The notes under the pieces are model-generated. The model searched no databases, was not told where the DNA came from, and saw only the letters and a program-made list of their open reading frames with translations. From assembly GCF_022429565.1 (NCBI RefSeq), contig NZ_CP092487.1, forward strand, positions 2,560,001-2,624,000: a stretch of 64,000 nucleotides of DNA, given 5' to 3'. The stretch is from Lutibacter sp. A64 (GTDB lineage: Bacteria > Bacteroidota > Bacteroidia > Flavobacteriales > Flavobacteriaceae). Below, in pieces: positions 34,501 to 44,661 of the stretch (positions are counted from its first letter, which is position 1; each line of letters starts with the position of its first letter). Position numbers and translations under genes: made by a program.

Positions 34501-34983
34501 GATTATTGGCAATTAAATTTTGATATTAGCGAAGCCACAAATAAAACCGCTTCGTTAAATTACGACAATAGAAACTACAAGTTAAATACAAAAAGTCTGT
34601 TTCCTAAGATTTCATATTATTACAATACTTCAACTTATTTCTCTTTATATTTTGAAACAAAAAAGAAAGAAAATCAAATTGAAGATTTTGAAACCTTAAC
34701 ATCAAATAAACTTGGAGTTGAAATTAATTACGCTAACAATTCAAAAAACTTATTAAAAGCTTCTGTAGATTTATTTAATAATAATTTTGAAGGCAGTAGT
34801 AATACACCAATTGCCTATCAAATGTTAGAAGGCTTACAACCTGGAAAAAATTATACTTGGAGCCTATTATTCTACAAAAAAATTAATTCTTTTTTAAATT
34901 TAAATTTAAATTATTTAGGAAGAAAAAGTGAAACCTCAACTACAATTCATACCGGAACAATTCAACTAAAAGCAATTTTTTAA
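31600..34983 (+). CDS. Large outer-membrane beta-barrel protein with SprA-like module
   Basis: A 1127-aa protein with signal peptide (about 1-18, ending SNAQ). The frame opens at 31507, but a start at 31600 gives the signal peptide and fits the promoter. Residues about 115-300 contain GNITRGLSVGNNQNGVVNSSLDLQIVGKLSDK..., LPIQENGNTYKLNEFDRVFIEL and WNINAGDIYL, a pattern also seen in SprA, the type IX translocon barrel, and its relatives. The C-terminal 700 residues are strands of an outer-membrane barrel ending in GTIQLKAIF. It is about half the length of SprA. Its function is not known. Confidence 0.8.
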   Translation: MKKCFLLIILLVSLISNAQNGSKNHHKKTFIVKNDSIRIDSVSITPFNFKVFSKNNILIDSSEYSIDFSKALLVFNSKNTFSEISVKYTSYPDFLTKEYTVFDKKLIVPNSSNQTQLYSLTTNQDKLPFKPFNGLNTAGNITRGLSVGNNQNGVVNSSLDLQIVGKLSDKISLKAAILDTNLPIQENGNTYKLNEFDRVFIELSSDNWNINAGDIYLNNYETSFLNFNKKVSGLGINAKILNDNSEIDIETSGAIVKGKYKKIEFNGLEGNQGPYSLSDNTSSYILILSGTEQIYVNGIPLKRGEENDYIIDYNTAEIMFTTTYPITADMRITAEYQYTDRVYTRFVTYNNIAYKSDKLSVSGYFYNENDLKNQPLEQDLSDEQKQLLSEAGNNSNLMVTPSAYIDSYSEDKILYKKKLIGTSEIFEYSTNEADELYNVAFTYVGENTGSYILKDVIALGKIYEYAGENAGNYNPITQLIAPNKLQVSVFKATYNPTEKTTINAETAFSNNDENLFSNLDDSANNGLASKLNWDQIIFQKKWQLKSNLKYDFINSKFKSIERIQSIEFNRDWNIETISGNQKLISSSLSLSNQKNNAINYLFENLEFSDSFKGNKHHLFGNLTHKNSNLQFNTSILNNKTSFEEGTFLRYYISSKYNLLKSWYGITFNGENNKRTEIITKTALKTSHKFNEIEAFFGVGDSTDVYTQFGVNFRTTDSIQNTNFEQVNNSKTFYLKSTLLASKTTNLKAYINYRTVDNLNFKNENSLNSKITYNQQLFNQFLNFNTSYQTLSGTLPQQDYTYIKTEPGQGFYTWIDYNNNEIKELNEFEIAQFTDQATYLRVILPSLNYIATHQNKFSQIVAINPQQWNAKTGFKKLISHFYNQTYILIDSKQKKEADAFNLNPFKTNNPNLLGLNFNLNNSFYFNKGLKTYSTTYNFINSKSKNTTTIDNLENTIQQHKLQFEHKIGDYWQLNFDISEATNKTASLNYDNRNYKLNTKSLFPKISYYYNTSTYFSLYFETKKKENQIEDFETLTSNKLGVEINYANNSKNLLKASVDLFNNNFEGSSNTPIAYQMLEGLQPGKNYTWSLLFYKKINSFLNLNLNYLGRKSETSTTIHTGTIQLKAIF

Positions 34984-35042
34984 AACCATTTCTAATTTTT
35001 GGTTTAGTTTTTGTAATTACCATAATAATTAAATTACAGGTT

Positions 35043-35606
35043 ATGAAAACAATTACATTTACTATAGCCTTGCTGTTTAGTTTAACAGTATTTTCTCAAG
35101 GTTATAAAGGGGCTTATAGAATAAATAATGTACAACAAAATTATAGAGGGCCATCACATTTAAGTGAATTTAAAATTGATGCCGCAAAATTAGCAATTGG
35201 CGGTATTGTTGAAGCTAGCTATGAATTTATTGGAAACGATGCCTCTGGTTATGGTGTATCTCTATTGGTAAACCCAAGAGAAAACGATGCTTATTTCGAA
35301 AAATTTTCAATTACTCCTTTTTACAGAATGTACTTTTTAAACCGACAACATTATGGAGCAAAAGGGCTATTTATTGAAGGGTTTTCTAAATTTTCATTTG
35401 GAACAGATGATGATGATTATGATTCTTATAATACTGATAACGATTATTTTGATACCGCTTTAGGCTTATCCATAGGAAAAAAATGGGTAAATAATAATGG
35501 TTTTATTTTAGAAATATTTGCCGGAGGAGGAAGAACACTTGGTTTAAGTGAAGCATCTCCAGGAGGTTTTTTTAGAGGTGGAATATTTATAGGAAAACGA
35601 TTCTAA
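35043..35606 (+). CDS. Small outer-membrane protein (DUF3575-like)
   Basis: A 187-aa protein with signal peptide (ending VFSQ, residue 19). The mature part is built of beta strands with turns expected for an eight-stranded barrel (LAIGGIVEASYEFIGNDASGYGVSL, FSITPFYRMYFL, GLFIEGFSKFSFG, TALGLSIGKKWV, FFRGGIFIGKRF). An acidic loop (GTDDDDYDSYNTDNDYF, about 119-135) is probably surface exposed. It resembles DUF3575-type Bacteroidota proteins. It lies 59 nt after the large barrel gene on the same strand and may be co-transcribed. Function unknown. Confidence 0.75.
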   Translation: MKTITFTIALLFSLTVFSQGYKGAYRINNVQQNYRGPSHLSEFKIDAAKLAIGGIVEASYEFIGNDASGYGVSLLVNPRENDAYFEKFSITPFYRMYFLNRQHYGAKGLFIEGFSKFSFGTDDDDYDSYNTDNDYFDTALGLSIGKKWVNNNGFILEIFAGGGRTLGLSEASPGGFFRGGIFIGKRF

Positions 35607-35641
35607 AAAAAATGCCGAGCAAAATTGCTCGGCATTTTTTT
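35606..35641. terminator. Bidirectional terminator before atpC
   Basis: A 15-bp perfect stem (AAAAAAATGCCGAGC / GCTCGGCATTTTTTT) with a 6-nt loop between the convergent genes ending at 35606 and 35660. Confidence 0.88.
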
Positions 35642-35659
35642 ATATATGTATTTTGAAAA

Positions 35660-35938
35660 TTAATCTGCAAGAATAATAATCTTGTTTTCTTTCATTTCAA
35701 TAGTTCCACTTTTAATTGAAAGTGCATATTCTCCATTAGTATTTGTAAAATTATCAGCAAATTGTTTTTCAATTTTAACATTTTCACCTTTAAATCTTAC
35801 AGTTCCTTCAACAAGTAAAGAAACAATTGGTGCGTGATTATTTAACATTTGAAAATCACCATTAATACCTGGAACAGCTATTAAATCAACTTCTGAATGT
35901 AATAATGTTGCTTCTGGCGATACTATTTCTAAAATCAT
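35660..35938 (-). CDS. atpC: F1F0 ATP synthase epsilon subunit
   Basis: AtpC (92 aa) is the epsilon subunit of the F1 rotor. It has only the N-terminal beta-sandwich (LEIVSPEATLLHSEVDLIAVPGINGDFQML) and lacks the C-terminal helical hairpin found in the about 135-aa enterobacterial form, which is usual for Bacteroidota. The missing helices imply no epsilon-type inhibition by helix extension. It follows atpD by 32 nt. The other ATP synthase genes are not in this window. Confidence 0.95.
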   Translation of the reverse strand: MILEIVSPEATLLHSEVDLIAVPGINGDFQMLNNHAPIVSLLVEGTVRFKGENVKIEKQFADNFTNTNGEYALSIKSGTIEMKENKIIILAD

Positions 35939-35970
35939 TTTTTTTAGCTTTTGGCTTTAAGCAATTAAAA

Positions 35971-37491
<1,521 letters not shown>

Positions 37492-37540
37492 TTATATTTT
37501 AGATAATTAATCTTTTTAGTCAATCTTCATTTTCAAGTCG

Positions 37541-37548
37541 CAAAGATA
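37541..37548 (-). promoter_or_regulatory. Candidate -7 element of atpDC
   Basis: Minus strand reads TATCTTTG (TAnnTTTG), 61 nt before the atpD ATG. Confidence 0.45.
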
Positions 37549-37603
37549 GTTTTTTGATTTTTATTTAAAAAATAAAAAAAAAGTTTTTTAAAAAAAAACA
37601 AAA

Positions 37604-37621
37604 GCCCCAAAAGATTGGGGC
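37604..37621 (-). terminator. Terminator after TonB-dependent receptor 1
   Basis: A perfect 7-bp GC-rich stem (TTGGGGC paired with GCCCCAA) with a 4-nt loop; the minus strand then runs into a long T tract. It is 30 nt after the stop at 37651. Confidence 0.78.
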
Positions 37622-37650
37622 GTTTTAAAGGTTTTATTTTTCTATAATCA

Positions 37651-40566
37651 CTATGGATTTATAGTCCAAGAAACAAAATATTGCGATCCAATTTTTCCAT
37701 TACCCGGCGCACTAAAATACTCTTTACCTCCTAAATTAGCTCCTCCAATTTTAAAATTAGATTTCCATTTATCAACCGTATAATTAACTTGTGCGTCTAT
37801 AACGGTTCTCTCTTCAATAATAGCATCTGCAATAACAGATTGCCATAAATATTCATCGCTCCATCTTATATTTAGGTTAAAACCTAAATTTTTAATTACT
37901 TCTGTATTTCCAATAGATAATTTTACTTTATGTTCTGGCGTATTAAATCCTGCTTCATAATCTGGATCAGAAGATTGATCAAAATCAAACTTAGCATAGG
38001 TATAATTTAAACCCAAATCATAATTACCATATACTCTTGAGGTTAAACCAATACTACCACCATAAGATGAAATATCTGCGGTTGAATTTGTATATATTTG
38101 AAACCCTTGTATATCTCCACTTCCAATTGCTTCTAACAATAATTGTGTGTTTTGATCTGTAGCTACATTTGTAGCATCAAAAGCAGTTACATCACCATAT
38201 AAAGGTGCTGCTACATTTTTATTTCCAATAAAATCTTCAAACACATTATAATATGCACTTGCATCTATAGAAAATTTACCAAAACCTGCTCTATACCCAA
38301 CTTCAAAAGCTGTTACATGCTCTGGTTGCACATAATCAACAGTAGATTGCTCTAACAATCCTGCGTTTAAACCTGCAGCTTGTGCTGGAGTAGCTCCAGC
38401 TGCAATTGCTATTTGAACTGCGGTTGCAAAATTTATTAGAGATGATTCTGAAAATGCATTGTCGTAAGCCCTTGCTCCAGATAATTGAACCGTAGTGGCT
38501 CCTACTACTGCCTGACCAATTGCGCTATTAATTTGAATTGGTGAAGATGTATATCTATCTAAATTATCTAATGCAGACCCAACTATTAAACCAACACCCG
38601 CATCTAAACCTGTATACAAATCTTGGGTTGTTGGATTTCTAAATCCTGTTTGAAAAGAAGCTCTTAAATTACGTGTTTTCCCTTCTCCTAAAGAATAAGA
38701 CATGGAAACTCTTGGCGAAACATTTCCATCAAAGTTTTTAGCTTTATCATAACGTAAAGACCCTGTAAACTTTAGCCTATCGTCTAAATATTTTTTTTGA
38801 ATTTGAGTATAAGCTCCATATTCATTATAACGAATTGGCCCATCAGCATCTGTAAAAATAGTTCCTCCAGAATTTAATGCATATTGTCTTAATGATCCTC
38901 CTATTTGAATATCAGCAAAATCAATTAATCCTTGAAAATTATAATTAGCATCTACATGATATAGTTTAGTATTATCTTTAAATTTAGCTCCGGTTAAAAA
39001 ATCTGGATCTAAAACAATTTCACCCAAAGCTTTCTTAAACTCAGGAGTTCCTGGTTGTACCGTTATATTTGCATCTGCATATTCTCTTGCTTGCGCATGT
39101 GCCACATCACTACTAGCACCCCCTATTACACCTTGCAAATATGCTCCTGCATAAGTTCCAAACCATTCTCCTGCAGTTTGTTTTGTTAAATTAACACCAG
39201 CTAATTTTAAATCGTACGAGTCTCCACCATCTTCACTTGTTAAATAACCTCTTACAAAAAAACGATCGTTTTTAATTTCTAACTTATGCTGTTGCATAAA
39301 GAAATTATTAATATTATACCTATTTGTTCCTTGATAGATTGTATTTCCATGTCCAAATTTAGCATTATAAATCAACTCTAAATCATCTGCAAAAGGACGG
39401 TAATGTAATGAAATATTAGTCTTAATACTTCTCGCGTTGTAGTCTGTTAAATCTACTTCTTTATAACCCGTTCTAGATACATTATCTTGTGGTAAGTACG
39501 CACTTGAACCAGCAGGAAGTGCACCTATACTTTCTAAATATTGCCCAAACGAATTTAAATCACCCAATCCAGCCGAAGCTAAACTTACCTCATCACCATA
39601 AATATTCATTCTATCAAAAGATGTTTGTCCGGTTTCATCTAAAATTGGTGTAGCTGAACCTGTTACACTATTTTCGTGATCATAATCTCTATAATCTGTA
39701 GCATACCAATCTGTTCCTTTTAAGAATGAAAAAGAAGCTTTTGCAGCAAATTTATCACTAAACTTATATGCCATTCTTATACCACCATCAAAAAATCTAT
39801 TATCTCCTGCTGCTTTTTGTGAAGTAATTCCTGTTTTAACATAGGTACTAATTCCTGGAGAATCGAAAGGGTTTTTACTAGTCATAAATAAAATACCATT
39901 AAAAGCATTTGCACCATATAATGCAGAAGATGCTCCTGGTAAAAGTTCAACAGAATTTACATCTAACTCAGATAAGCCTAAAAGATTACCCAAAGCAAAA
40001 TTTAATGCAGGTGAAGAATTATCCATACCATCAACTAATTGCATAAACCTAGTGTTTGAAAAAGTAGCAAACCCTCTAGTATTAACACTTTTATTAGTTA
40101 AACTATTGGTATTAATGTCAACTCCTTTTAAATTTTCTAAACCATCATAAAAAGAAGGAGAAGAAGTGTTTTTAATTTCTCTTACATCCATTCTTTCAAT
40201 AGTAACCGGAGATTCTAAAATACGCTCTGGAGTTCTAGAAGCAGAAACAACCACCTCATCTAAAGCTGTTGCAGACTCTTCTAATGAAATTGTTATTTTT
40301 TGATCATTTTTAGTAATTTCAACTTTAGCCGTAGTATACCCAATTAGTGAAACTTCTAATGAAAATGGTGGATTTTGGGCTGTATTCAACAAAAAATTCC
40401 CATCAAAATCAGTTGTAGTTCCTATAGATTTTCCTACTACTTTAATATTAGCACCTGGTATTGGCTGTCCTGTTTTTGCTTCTATTACATATCCTGATAT
40501 TGCAGTTTGGGCAATTACAGAAGTTCCCATAAATAGTACAAGAAAAACACTTAATAATTTCTTCAT
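37651..40566 (-). CDS. TonB-dependent receptor, tandem paralogue 1
   Basis: A 971-aa outer-membrane receptor; the start at 40566 (MKKLLSVFLV) opens a clean signal peptide (ending VIAQ). A carboxypeptidase-D-like domain (GYVIEAKTGQPIPGANIKVV, about 22-100) leads to the plug (EEVVVSASRTPERILESPV-type segment; LLPGASSALYGANAFNGILF) and a barrel ending KIGSQYFVSWTINP. No SusD partner is adjacent, so it is a classical receptor rather than a SusC type. It is very similar along its whole length to the gene at 40992, the main differences being in putative surface loops (e.g. the segments after NPTTQDLYTGLDAG). Substrate unknown. Confidence 0.92.
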   Translation of the reverse strand: MKKLLSVFLVLFMGTSVIAQTAISGYVIEAKTGQPIPGANIKVVGKSIGTTTDFDGNFLLNTAQNPPFSLEVSLIGYTTAKVEITKNDQKITISLEESATALDEVVVSASRTPERILESPVTIERMDVREIKNTSSPSFYDGLENLKGVDINTNSLTNKSVNTRGFATFSNTRFMQLVDGMDNSSPALNFALGNLLGLSELDVNSVELLPGASSALYGANAFNGILFMTSKNPFDSPGISTYVKTGITSQKAAGDNRFFDGGIRMAYKFSDKFAAKASFSFLKGTDWYATDYRDYDHENSVTGSATPILDETGQTSFDRMNIYGDEVSLASAGLGDLNSFGQYLESIGALPAGSSAYLPQDNVSRTGYKEVDLTDYNARSIKTNISLHYRPFADDLELIYNAKFGHGNTIYQGTNRYNINNFFMQQHKLEIKNDRFFVRGYLTSEDGGDSYDLKLAGVNLTKQTAGEWFGTYAGAYLQGVIGGASSDVAHAQAREYADANITVQPGTPEFKKALGEIVLDPDFLTGAKFKDNTKLYHVDANYNFQGLIDFADIQIGGSLRQYALNSGGTIFTDADGPIRYNEYGAYTQIQKKYLDDRLKFTGSLRYDKAKNFDGNVSPRVSMSYSLGEGKTRNLRASFQTGFRNPTTQDLYTGLDAGVGLIVGSALDNLDRYTSSPIQINSAIGQAVVGATTVQLSGARAYDNAFSESSLINFATAVQIAIAAGATPAQAAGLNAGLLEQSTVDYVQPEHVTAFEVGYRAGFGKFSIDASAYYNVFEDFIGNKNVAAPLYGDVTAFDATNVATDQNTQLLLEAIGSGDIQGFQIYTNSTADISSYGGSIGLTSRVYGNYDLGLNYTYAKFDFDQSSDPDYEAGFNTPEHKVKLSIGNTEVIKNLGFNLNIRWSDEYLWQSVIADAIIEERTVIDAQVNYTVDKWKSNFKIGGANLGGKEYFSAPGNGKIGSQYFVSWTINP

Positions 40567-40991
40567 AATATCATACATAATATTGATTAACAAGAGCGCA
40601 AATTACAACTATTTCTCTATTAACGTTAAAACAAGTTATTATAAATGAAGAGTGTAAATTGTATAAAATGTTTTATTCTAAATGTATCAATCACAATATC
40701 AAAAAGTTATATTTCAAAAAGCATCTATTTAAAATATACTTTTTTTACATAAAACTTAAATACAATTTATATTTAAGCTTCATTATTTTCTCCTAAAAAG
40801 GCTTCAGAAAAAAATTCAAAATAACAATCTCTTAACTATAACAGCTAAAAAATAAACTAAGAATTCACTTTTATTGAAGCTAATGTAACTAAAAAAACAC
40901 CCTAAAAAACAAACGCTTTTTAAGCGAAATTTCACCTAAAAAGCGTTTTTGTATAGTTTGCTACTAAAAGTTTAATAGCTGTTTTATTTTC
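40567..40991 (-). other. 425-bp gap between the tandem receptors
   Basis: It contains a terminator for receptor 2 at 40911-40948: AAACGCTTTTTA pairs with TAAAAAGCGTTT, loop 14 nt. The remaining 340 bp are AT-rich and must hold the promoter of receptor 1, but no full TAnnTTTG match was seen on the minus strand and no further gene is evident. Confidence 0.6.
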
Positions 40992-43871
40992 TTATGGGTT
41001 TATGGTCCAAGAAGCAAAATATTGCGAACCGATTTTTCCATTACCTGGCGCACTAAAATACTCTTTACCTCCTAAATTAGCAGCTCCAATTTTAAAGGTA
41101 GACTTCCATTTATCAACCGTATAATTAACTTGTGCATCCACAACTGTTTTTGCATCAATCATAGCATCTGCAATAGAAGACTCCCACATATATTCATCAT
41201 TCCAACGAATATTAACAGCAAAACCTAAATTTTCAATCAACTCGGTATTTCCAACAGAGAACTTCACTTTATTCTCTGGAGTATTAAATCCTGCTTCATA
41301 ATCTGGATCTGTAGATTGATCAAAATCAAACTTAGCATAGGTATAGTTTAACCCAAAGCTATAATTTCCAAATAACGTAGTAGACACTCCAATACTTCCT
41401 CCGTAAGAAGCAATATCTGCTTTTGAATTTGTATAAACTTGAAATGGCTGATAATCTCCATTACTAATTGCAATTAAAGCCGCTGGAGTTGGCCCTCCTA
41501 ATTGAGTTGGAAGCGAAACAATATCAGACAAATCAACATTACCATAATGCGGTACAACAACCGTTTTATTACCTATAAAATCTTCATATTGATTGTAATA
41601 TGCACTTGCATCTAAAGATAATTTTCCAAAACCTGCTCTATAACCTATTTCGTAAGCAGTTACTTTTTCTGGTTTTACATAATCAAAATCAGCAACTTTT
41701 AATAATCCTGGATTTACTGTTCCTTGTGCAGCACTTGCCCCAAAAGCGTAAAGAGACGTTAAAGTATAAGCATTTTCATAGGCCGATCTTCCACTTAACT
41801 GAACTGTTGATGGCATACCTATAGCTTGCGCAGTTGAACTATTTTGTAATGGACTTGACGTGTATCTATCTAAATTATCTGGAGCTGAACCAACTAATAT
41901 TGCTTGTCCAGCATCTAAACCGATATATTGATCTTGAGTAGTTGGATTTCTAAATCCTGTTTGAAATGAAGCCCTTAAATTTCTTGTTTTACCTTTTCCT
42001 AATGAGTAAGATAATGAAATTCTTGGTGAAACATTTCCATCAAAATTCTTAGCTTTATCATAACGTATAGAACCTGTAAATTTTAATCTATCGTCTAAAT
42101 ATTTTTTTTGAATTTGTGTATAAGCACCATACTCATTATAATCTATAGAACCATCGTAATCTGTAAAGATAGTTCCGCTCGAGTTTAAAGAATATTGTCT
42201 CCAAGAACCACCCACTTGTACATCTGCAAAATCAATTATTTCATGAAAATTATAGTTAGCATCTGCATGATATATTTTAGTTTTATCTTGAAATTTTGCA
42301 CCAGTTGTTAAATCTGGGTCTGATATAATTCGGTTTAAAGCTTCTTTAAATTCTGGAGTTCCTGGCTGTAAAGTCACATTAGCATCTGCATACTGCCTTG
42401 CACTAGCGTGAGCAGCATCGTTACTTGCACCTCCTAAAACACTTTGCAAATACGCACCTGCATAAGTACCAAACCATTGTTCTGCAGTTTCTTTGGTTAA
42501 ATTTATCCCTGCAAAACGCATATCATAAGAATCTCCTGCATCTTCATCGGTTAAATAACCCCTTACAAAAAAGTTATCATTTCTAACTTCAATTTTATGT
42601 TGTTGCATAAAAAAGTTATTAATATTATATCTATTTGCTCCTTGATAAATAGTATTTCCTTGCCCAAATTTAGCATTGTAGATAATTTCTAAATCATCTT
42701 CAAAAGGTTTGTAATGCAATGCAATATCTACTTTAGCACTTTCTGCAACATAATCTGTTAAATCGCGCTCTTTATAACCAGTTCTAGAAACATTATCTTG
42801 AGGTAAATAAGCACTAGATCCTGCAGGCAATTGACCAATAGCCTCTAAATATTGACCAACACCTCTAAGATTTCCAAATGGTGTTGCAGACAATTGCACT
42901 TCATCTCCGTAGACGTTTAATTGATCAAAAGCTGTTTGACCCGCTGCAACAGGTACTACAGTATCTGCATTACCAGCTCCATTATCTAAATATTGATTGT
43001 AATCTGTAGCATACCATTCTGTTCCTTTTAAGAATGAAAAAGAAGCTTTTGCCGCAAATTTATCACTAAACTTATAAGCCATTCTAATACCAGCATCAAC
43101 AAAATTGTTATCACCAGCCTCTTTAGATGATGTAATCCCTGTTTTACCATACACACTAACACCTTCAGAATTAAAAGGATTCTTGCTCGTCATAAATAAA
43201 ACACCATTAAAAGCATTTGCACCATACAATGCCGATGATGCTCCTGGTAATAACTCAACAGTATTAACATCTAATTCTGACATTCCTAATAAATTTCCTA
43301 AATTAAAATTAAGAGCTGGCGAAGAATTATCCATACCATCTACTAATTGCATAAAACGTGTATTGGCAAAAGTTGCAAAACCTCTTGTATTTACAGATTT
43401 AAATGTTAAACTATTGGTATTAACATCTACACCTTTTAAATTTTCTAAGCCACCATAAAAAGAAGGAGAGGATGTGTTTTTAATCTCTCCAGCATCCATT
43501 CTTTCAATAGTAACAGGAGATTCTAAAATACGCTCTGGAGTTCTAGAGGCAGAAACAACCACCTCGTCTAAAGCTGTTGCAGATTCTTCTAATGAAACGG
43601 TTATTTTTTGATTATTTTGAGTAATTTCAATTTCTTTTGAAGTGTAACCTATTAATGAAACCTCAATTAAAAATGGAGGATTTTGAGCTAATTTTAATGA
43701 AAAATTTCCATCAAAGTCAGATGTAGTTCCAATAGATTTACCTACAACCTTAATATTGGCTCCAGGTATAAGTTGCCCTGATTTTGCATCTATTACAGAC
43801 CCCTTTATTGATGTTTGAGCAAACACCGAAGCCCCTAATAGCACAAAAAAAACACTTAGTAATTTTTTCAT
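40992..43871 (-). CDS. TonB-dependent receptor, tandem paralogue 2
   Basis: A 959-aa receptor of the same plan as its neighbour: signal peptide (ending VFAQ), carboxypeptidase-D-like domain (IKGSVIDAKSGQLIPGANIKVV), plug with TALDEVVVSASRTPERI and LLPGASSALYGANAFNGVLF, and a barrel ending KIGSQYFASWTINP. It is closely related to the gene at 37651, with indels in the central loops (about residues 295-330 and 660-720). Each copy has its own terminator, so they are probably separately transcribed. The divergence in loops suggests different or shifted ligands. Confidence 0.92.
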   Translation of the reverse strand: MKKLLSVFFVLLGASVFAQTSIKGSVIDAKSGQLIPGANIKVVGKSIGTTSDFDGNFSLKLAQNPPFLIEVSLIGYTSKEIEITQNNQKITVSLEESATALDEVVVSASRTPERILESPVTIERMDAGEIKNTSSPSFYGGLENLKGVDVNTNSLTFKSVNTRGFATFANTRFMQLVDGMDNSSPALNFNLGNLLGMSELDVNTVELLPGASSALYGANAFNGVLFMTSKNPFNSEGVSVYGKTGITSSKEAGDNNFVDAGIRMAYKFSDKFAAKASFSFLKGTEWYATDYNQYLDNGAGNADTVVPVAAGQTAFDQLNVYGDEVQLSATPFGNLRGVGQYLEAIGQLPAGSSAYLPQDNVSRTGYKERDLTDYVAESAKVDIALHYKPFEDDLEIIYNAKFGQGNTIYQGANRYNINNFFMQQHKIEVRNDNFFVRGYLTDEDAGDSYDMRFAGINLTKETAEQWFGTYAGAYLQSVLGGASNDAAHASARQYADANVTLQPGTPEFKEALNRIISDPDLTTGAKFQDKTKIYHADANYNFHEIIDFADVQVGGSWRQYSLNSSGTIFTDYDGSIDYNEYGAYTQIQKKYLDDRLKFTGSIRYDKAKNFDGNVSPRISLSYSLGKGKTRNLRASFQTGFRNPTTQDQYIGLDAGQAILVGSAPDNLDRYTSSPLQNSSTAQAIGMPSTVQLSGRSAYENAYTLTSLYAFGASAAQGTVNPGLLKVADFDYVKPEKVTAYEIGYRAGFGKLSLDASAYYNQYEDFIGNKTVVVPHYGNVDLSDIVSLPTQLGGPTPAALIAISNGDYQPFQVYTNSKADIASYGGSIGVSTTLFGNYSFGLNYTYAKFDFDQSTDPDYEAGFNTPENKVKFSVGNTELIENLGFAVNIRWNDEYMWESSIADAMIDAKTVVDAQVNYTVDKWKSTFKIGAANLGGKEYFSAPGNGKIGSQYFASWTINP

Positions 43872-44131
43872 AATATATTATTTGATTTTGGTTAATAGAA
43901 TTGCAAAATACAAATATTTTTAGAATATCCTAAAAAAGACAATAAAAAAATAGGTATTGCAAAAAAAACAAGCTTTTTTATTACGAATATAATAGTATTA
44001 CTTTTAAGAGAAATTTATAAAGATTACTCACCAAAATTTTATTATTAAACATCACTTATTAAAAATTTTATTATTTCAACCTATAGAATAAGCTATTAAA
44101 AATTTAAAATTTTAATTAAATAATATTTAAC

Positions 44132-44139
44132 TATTTTTG
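44132..44139 (+). promoter_or_regulatory. Candidate -7 element of the 4-TM His protein gene
   Basis: Reads TATTTTTG (TAnnTTTG), 22 nt before the ATG at 44162. The rest of the 43872-44161 gap is AT-rich with nothing else recognised. Confidence 0.45.
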
Positions 44140-44161
44140 CTGAAACTAAAAACTAACTATT

Positions 44162-44596
44162 ATGATTAAAATGATTCACTCTTACTGGGCTTACATAGTT
44201 CTTATTGTGTTAATTTTTGCAGTTATCAATGCTTTCTTAGGCTTAAAAGCTAACAAAAAATTTGAAGCTAAAGATTTACGAATTTCTTTATTTGCATTAA
44301 TTGCAACTCACATTCAACTACTTGTAGGCTTAGTAACTTATTACGTATCTCCTTTTTACGAATCAATGAGAAATGTTGGTATGGGAGAGGTTATGAAAAA
44401 TAGTGATTTAAGAAAAATTTTAATTGAACACCCTTTTGTGGGTATTATTGCCATTGCTTTAATTACAATTGGATTTTCTAAACATAAAAAGAAAACTACA
44501 GATAGTGCAAAATTTAAAACAATTGCTATATTTTACACTATTGCATTAATTTTAATATTAAGTAGAATTCCTTGGGACTTGTGGTTCGCTAATTAA
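44162..44596 (+). CDS. Four-helix membrane protein with intramembrane His, cytochrome b-like
   Basis: A 144-aa membrane protein with four hydrophobic helices (about 8-28, 40-62, 89-106, 119-137). His6, His50 and His90 lie at or inside helix ends (MIHSYWAYI, IATHIQLLVG, IEHPFVGII), a layout suited to heme binding. Similar flavobacterial proteins are sometimes labelled 'cytochrome B'. There is no CxxCH motif, so any heme would be b-type. The heme idea is inference. Neighbours are lipid genes. Confidence 0.7.
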   Translation: MIKMIHSYWAYIVLIVLIFAVINAFLGLKANKKFEAKDLRISLFALIATHIQLLVGLVTYYVSPFYESMRNVGMGEVMKNSDLRKILIEHPFVGIIAIALITIGFSKHKKKTTDSAKFKTIAIFYTIALILILSRIPWDLWFAN

Positions 44597-44661
44597 TAAG
44601 ATTTAAAGTTGTTTTAAAAGTGAATTTGATCACTTTTAAAACAACTAATTATATTTTGAAT

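Noticed and set aside
40567-40910. A further gene in the gap between the tandem receptors.
   Set aside because: No frame with a plausible start and protein-like composition was found; the region is AT-rich with frequent stops.
43105-43458. 117-aa plus-strand frame inside TonB receptor 2.
   Set aside because: It is antisense to the plug domain and lacks promoter or homology features.
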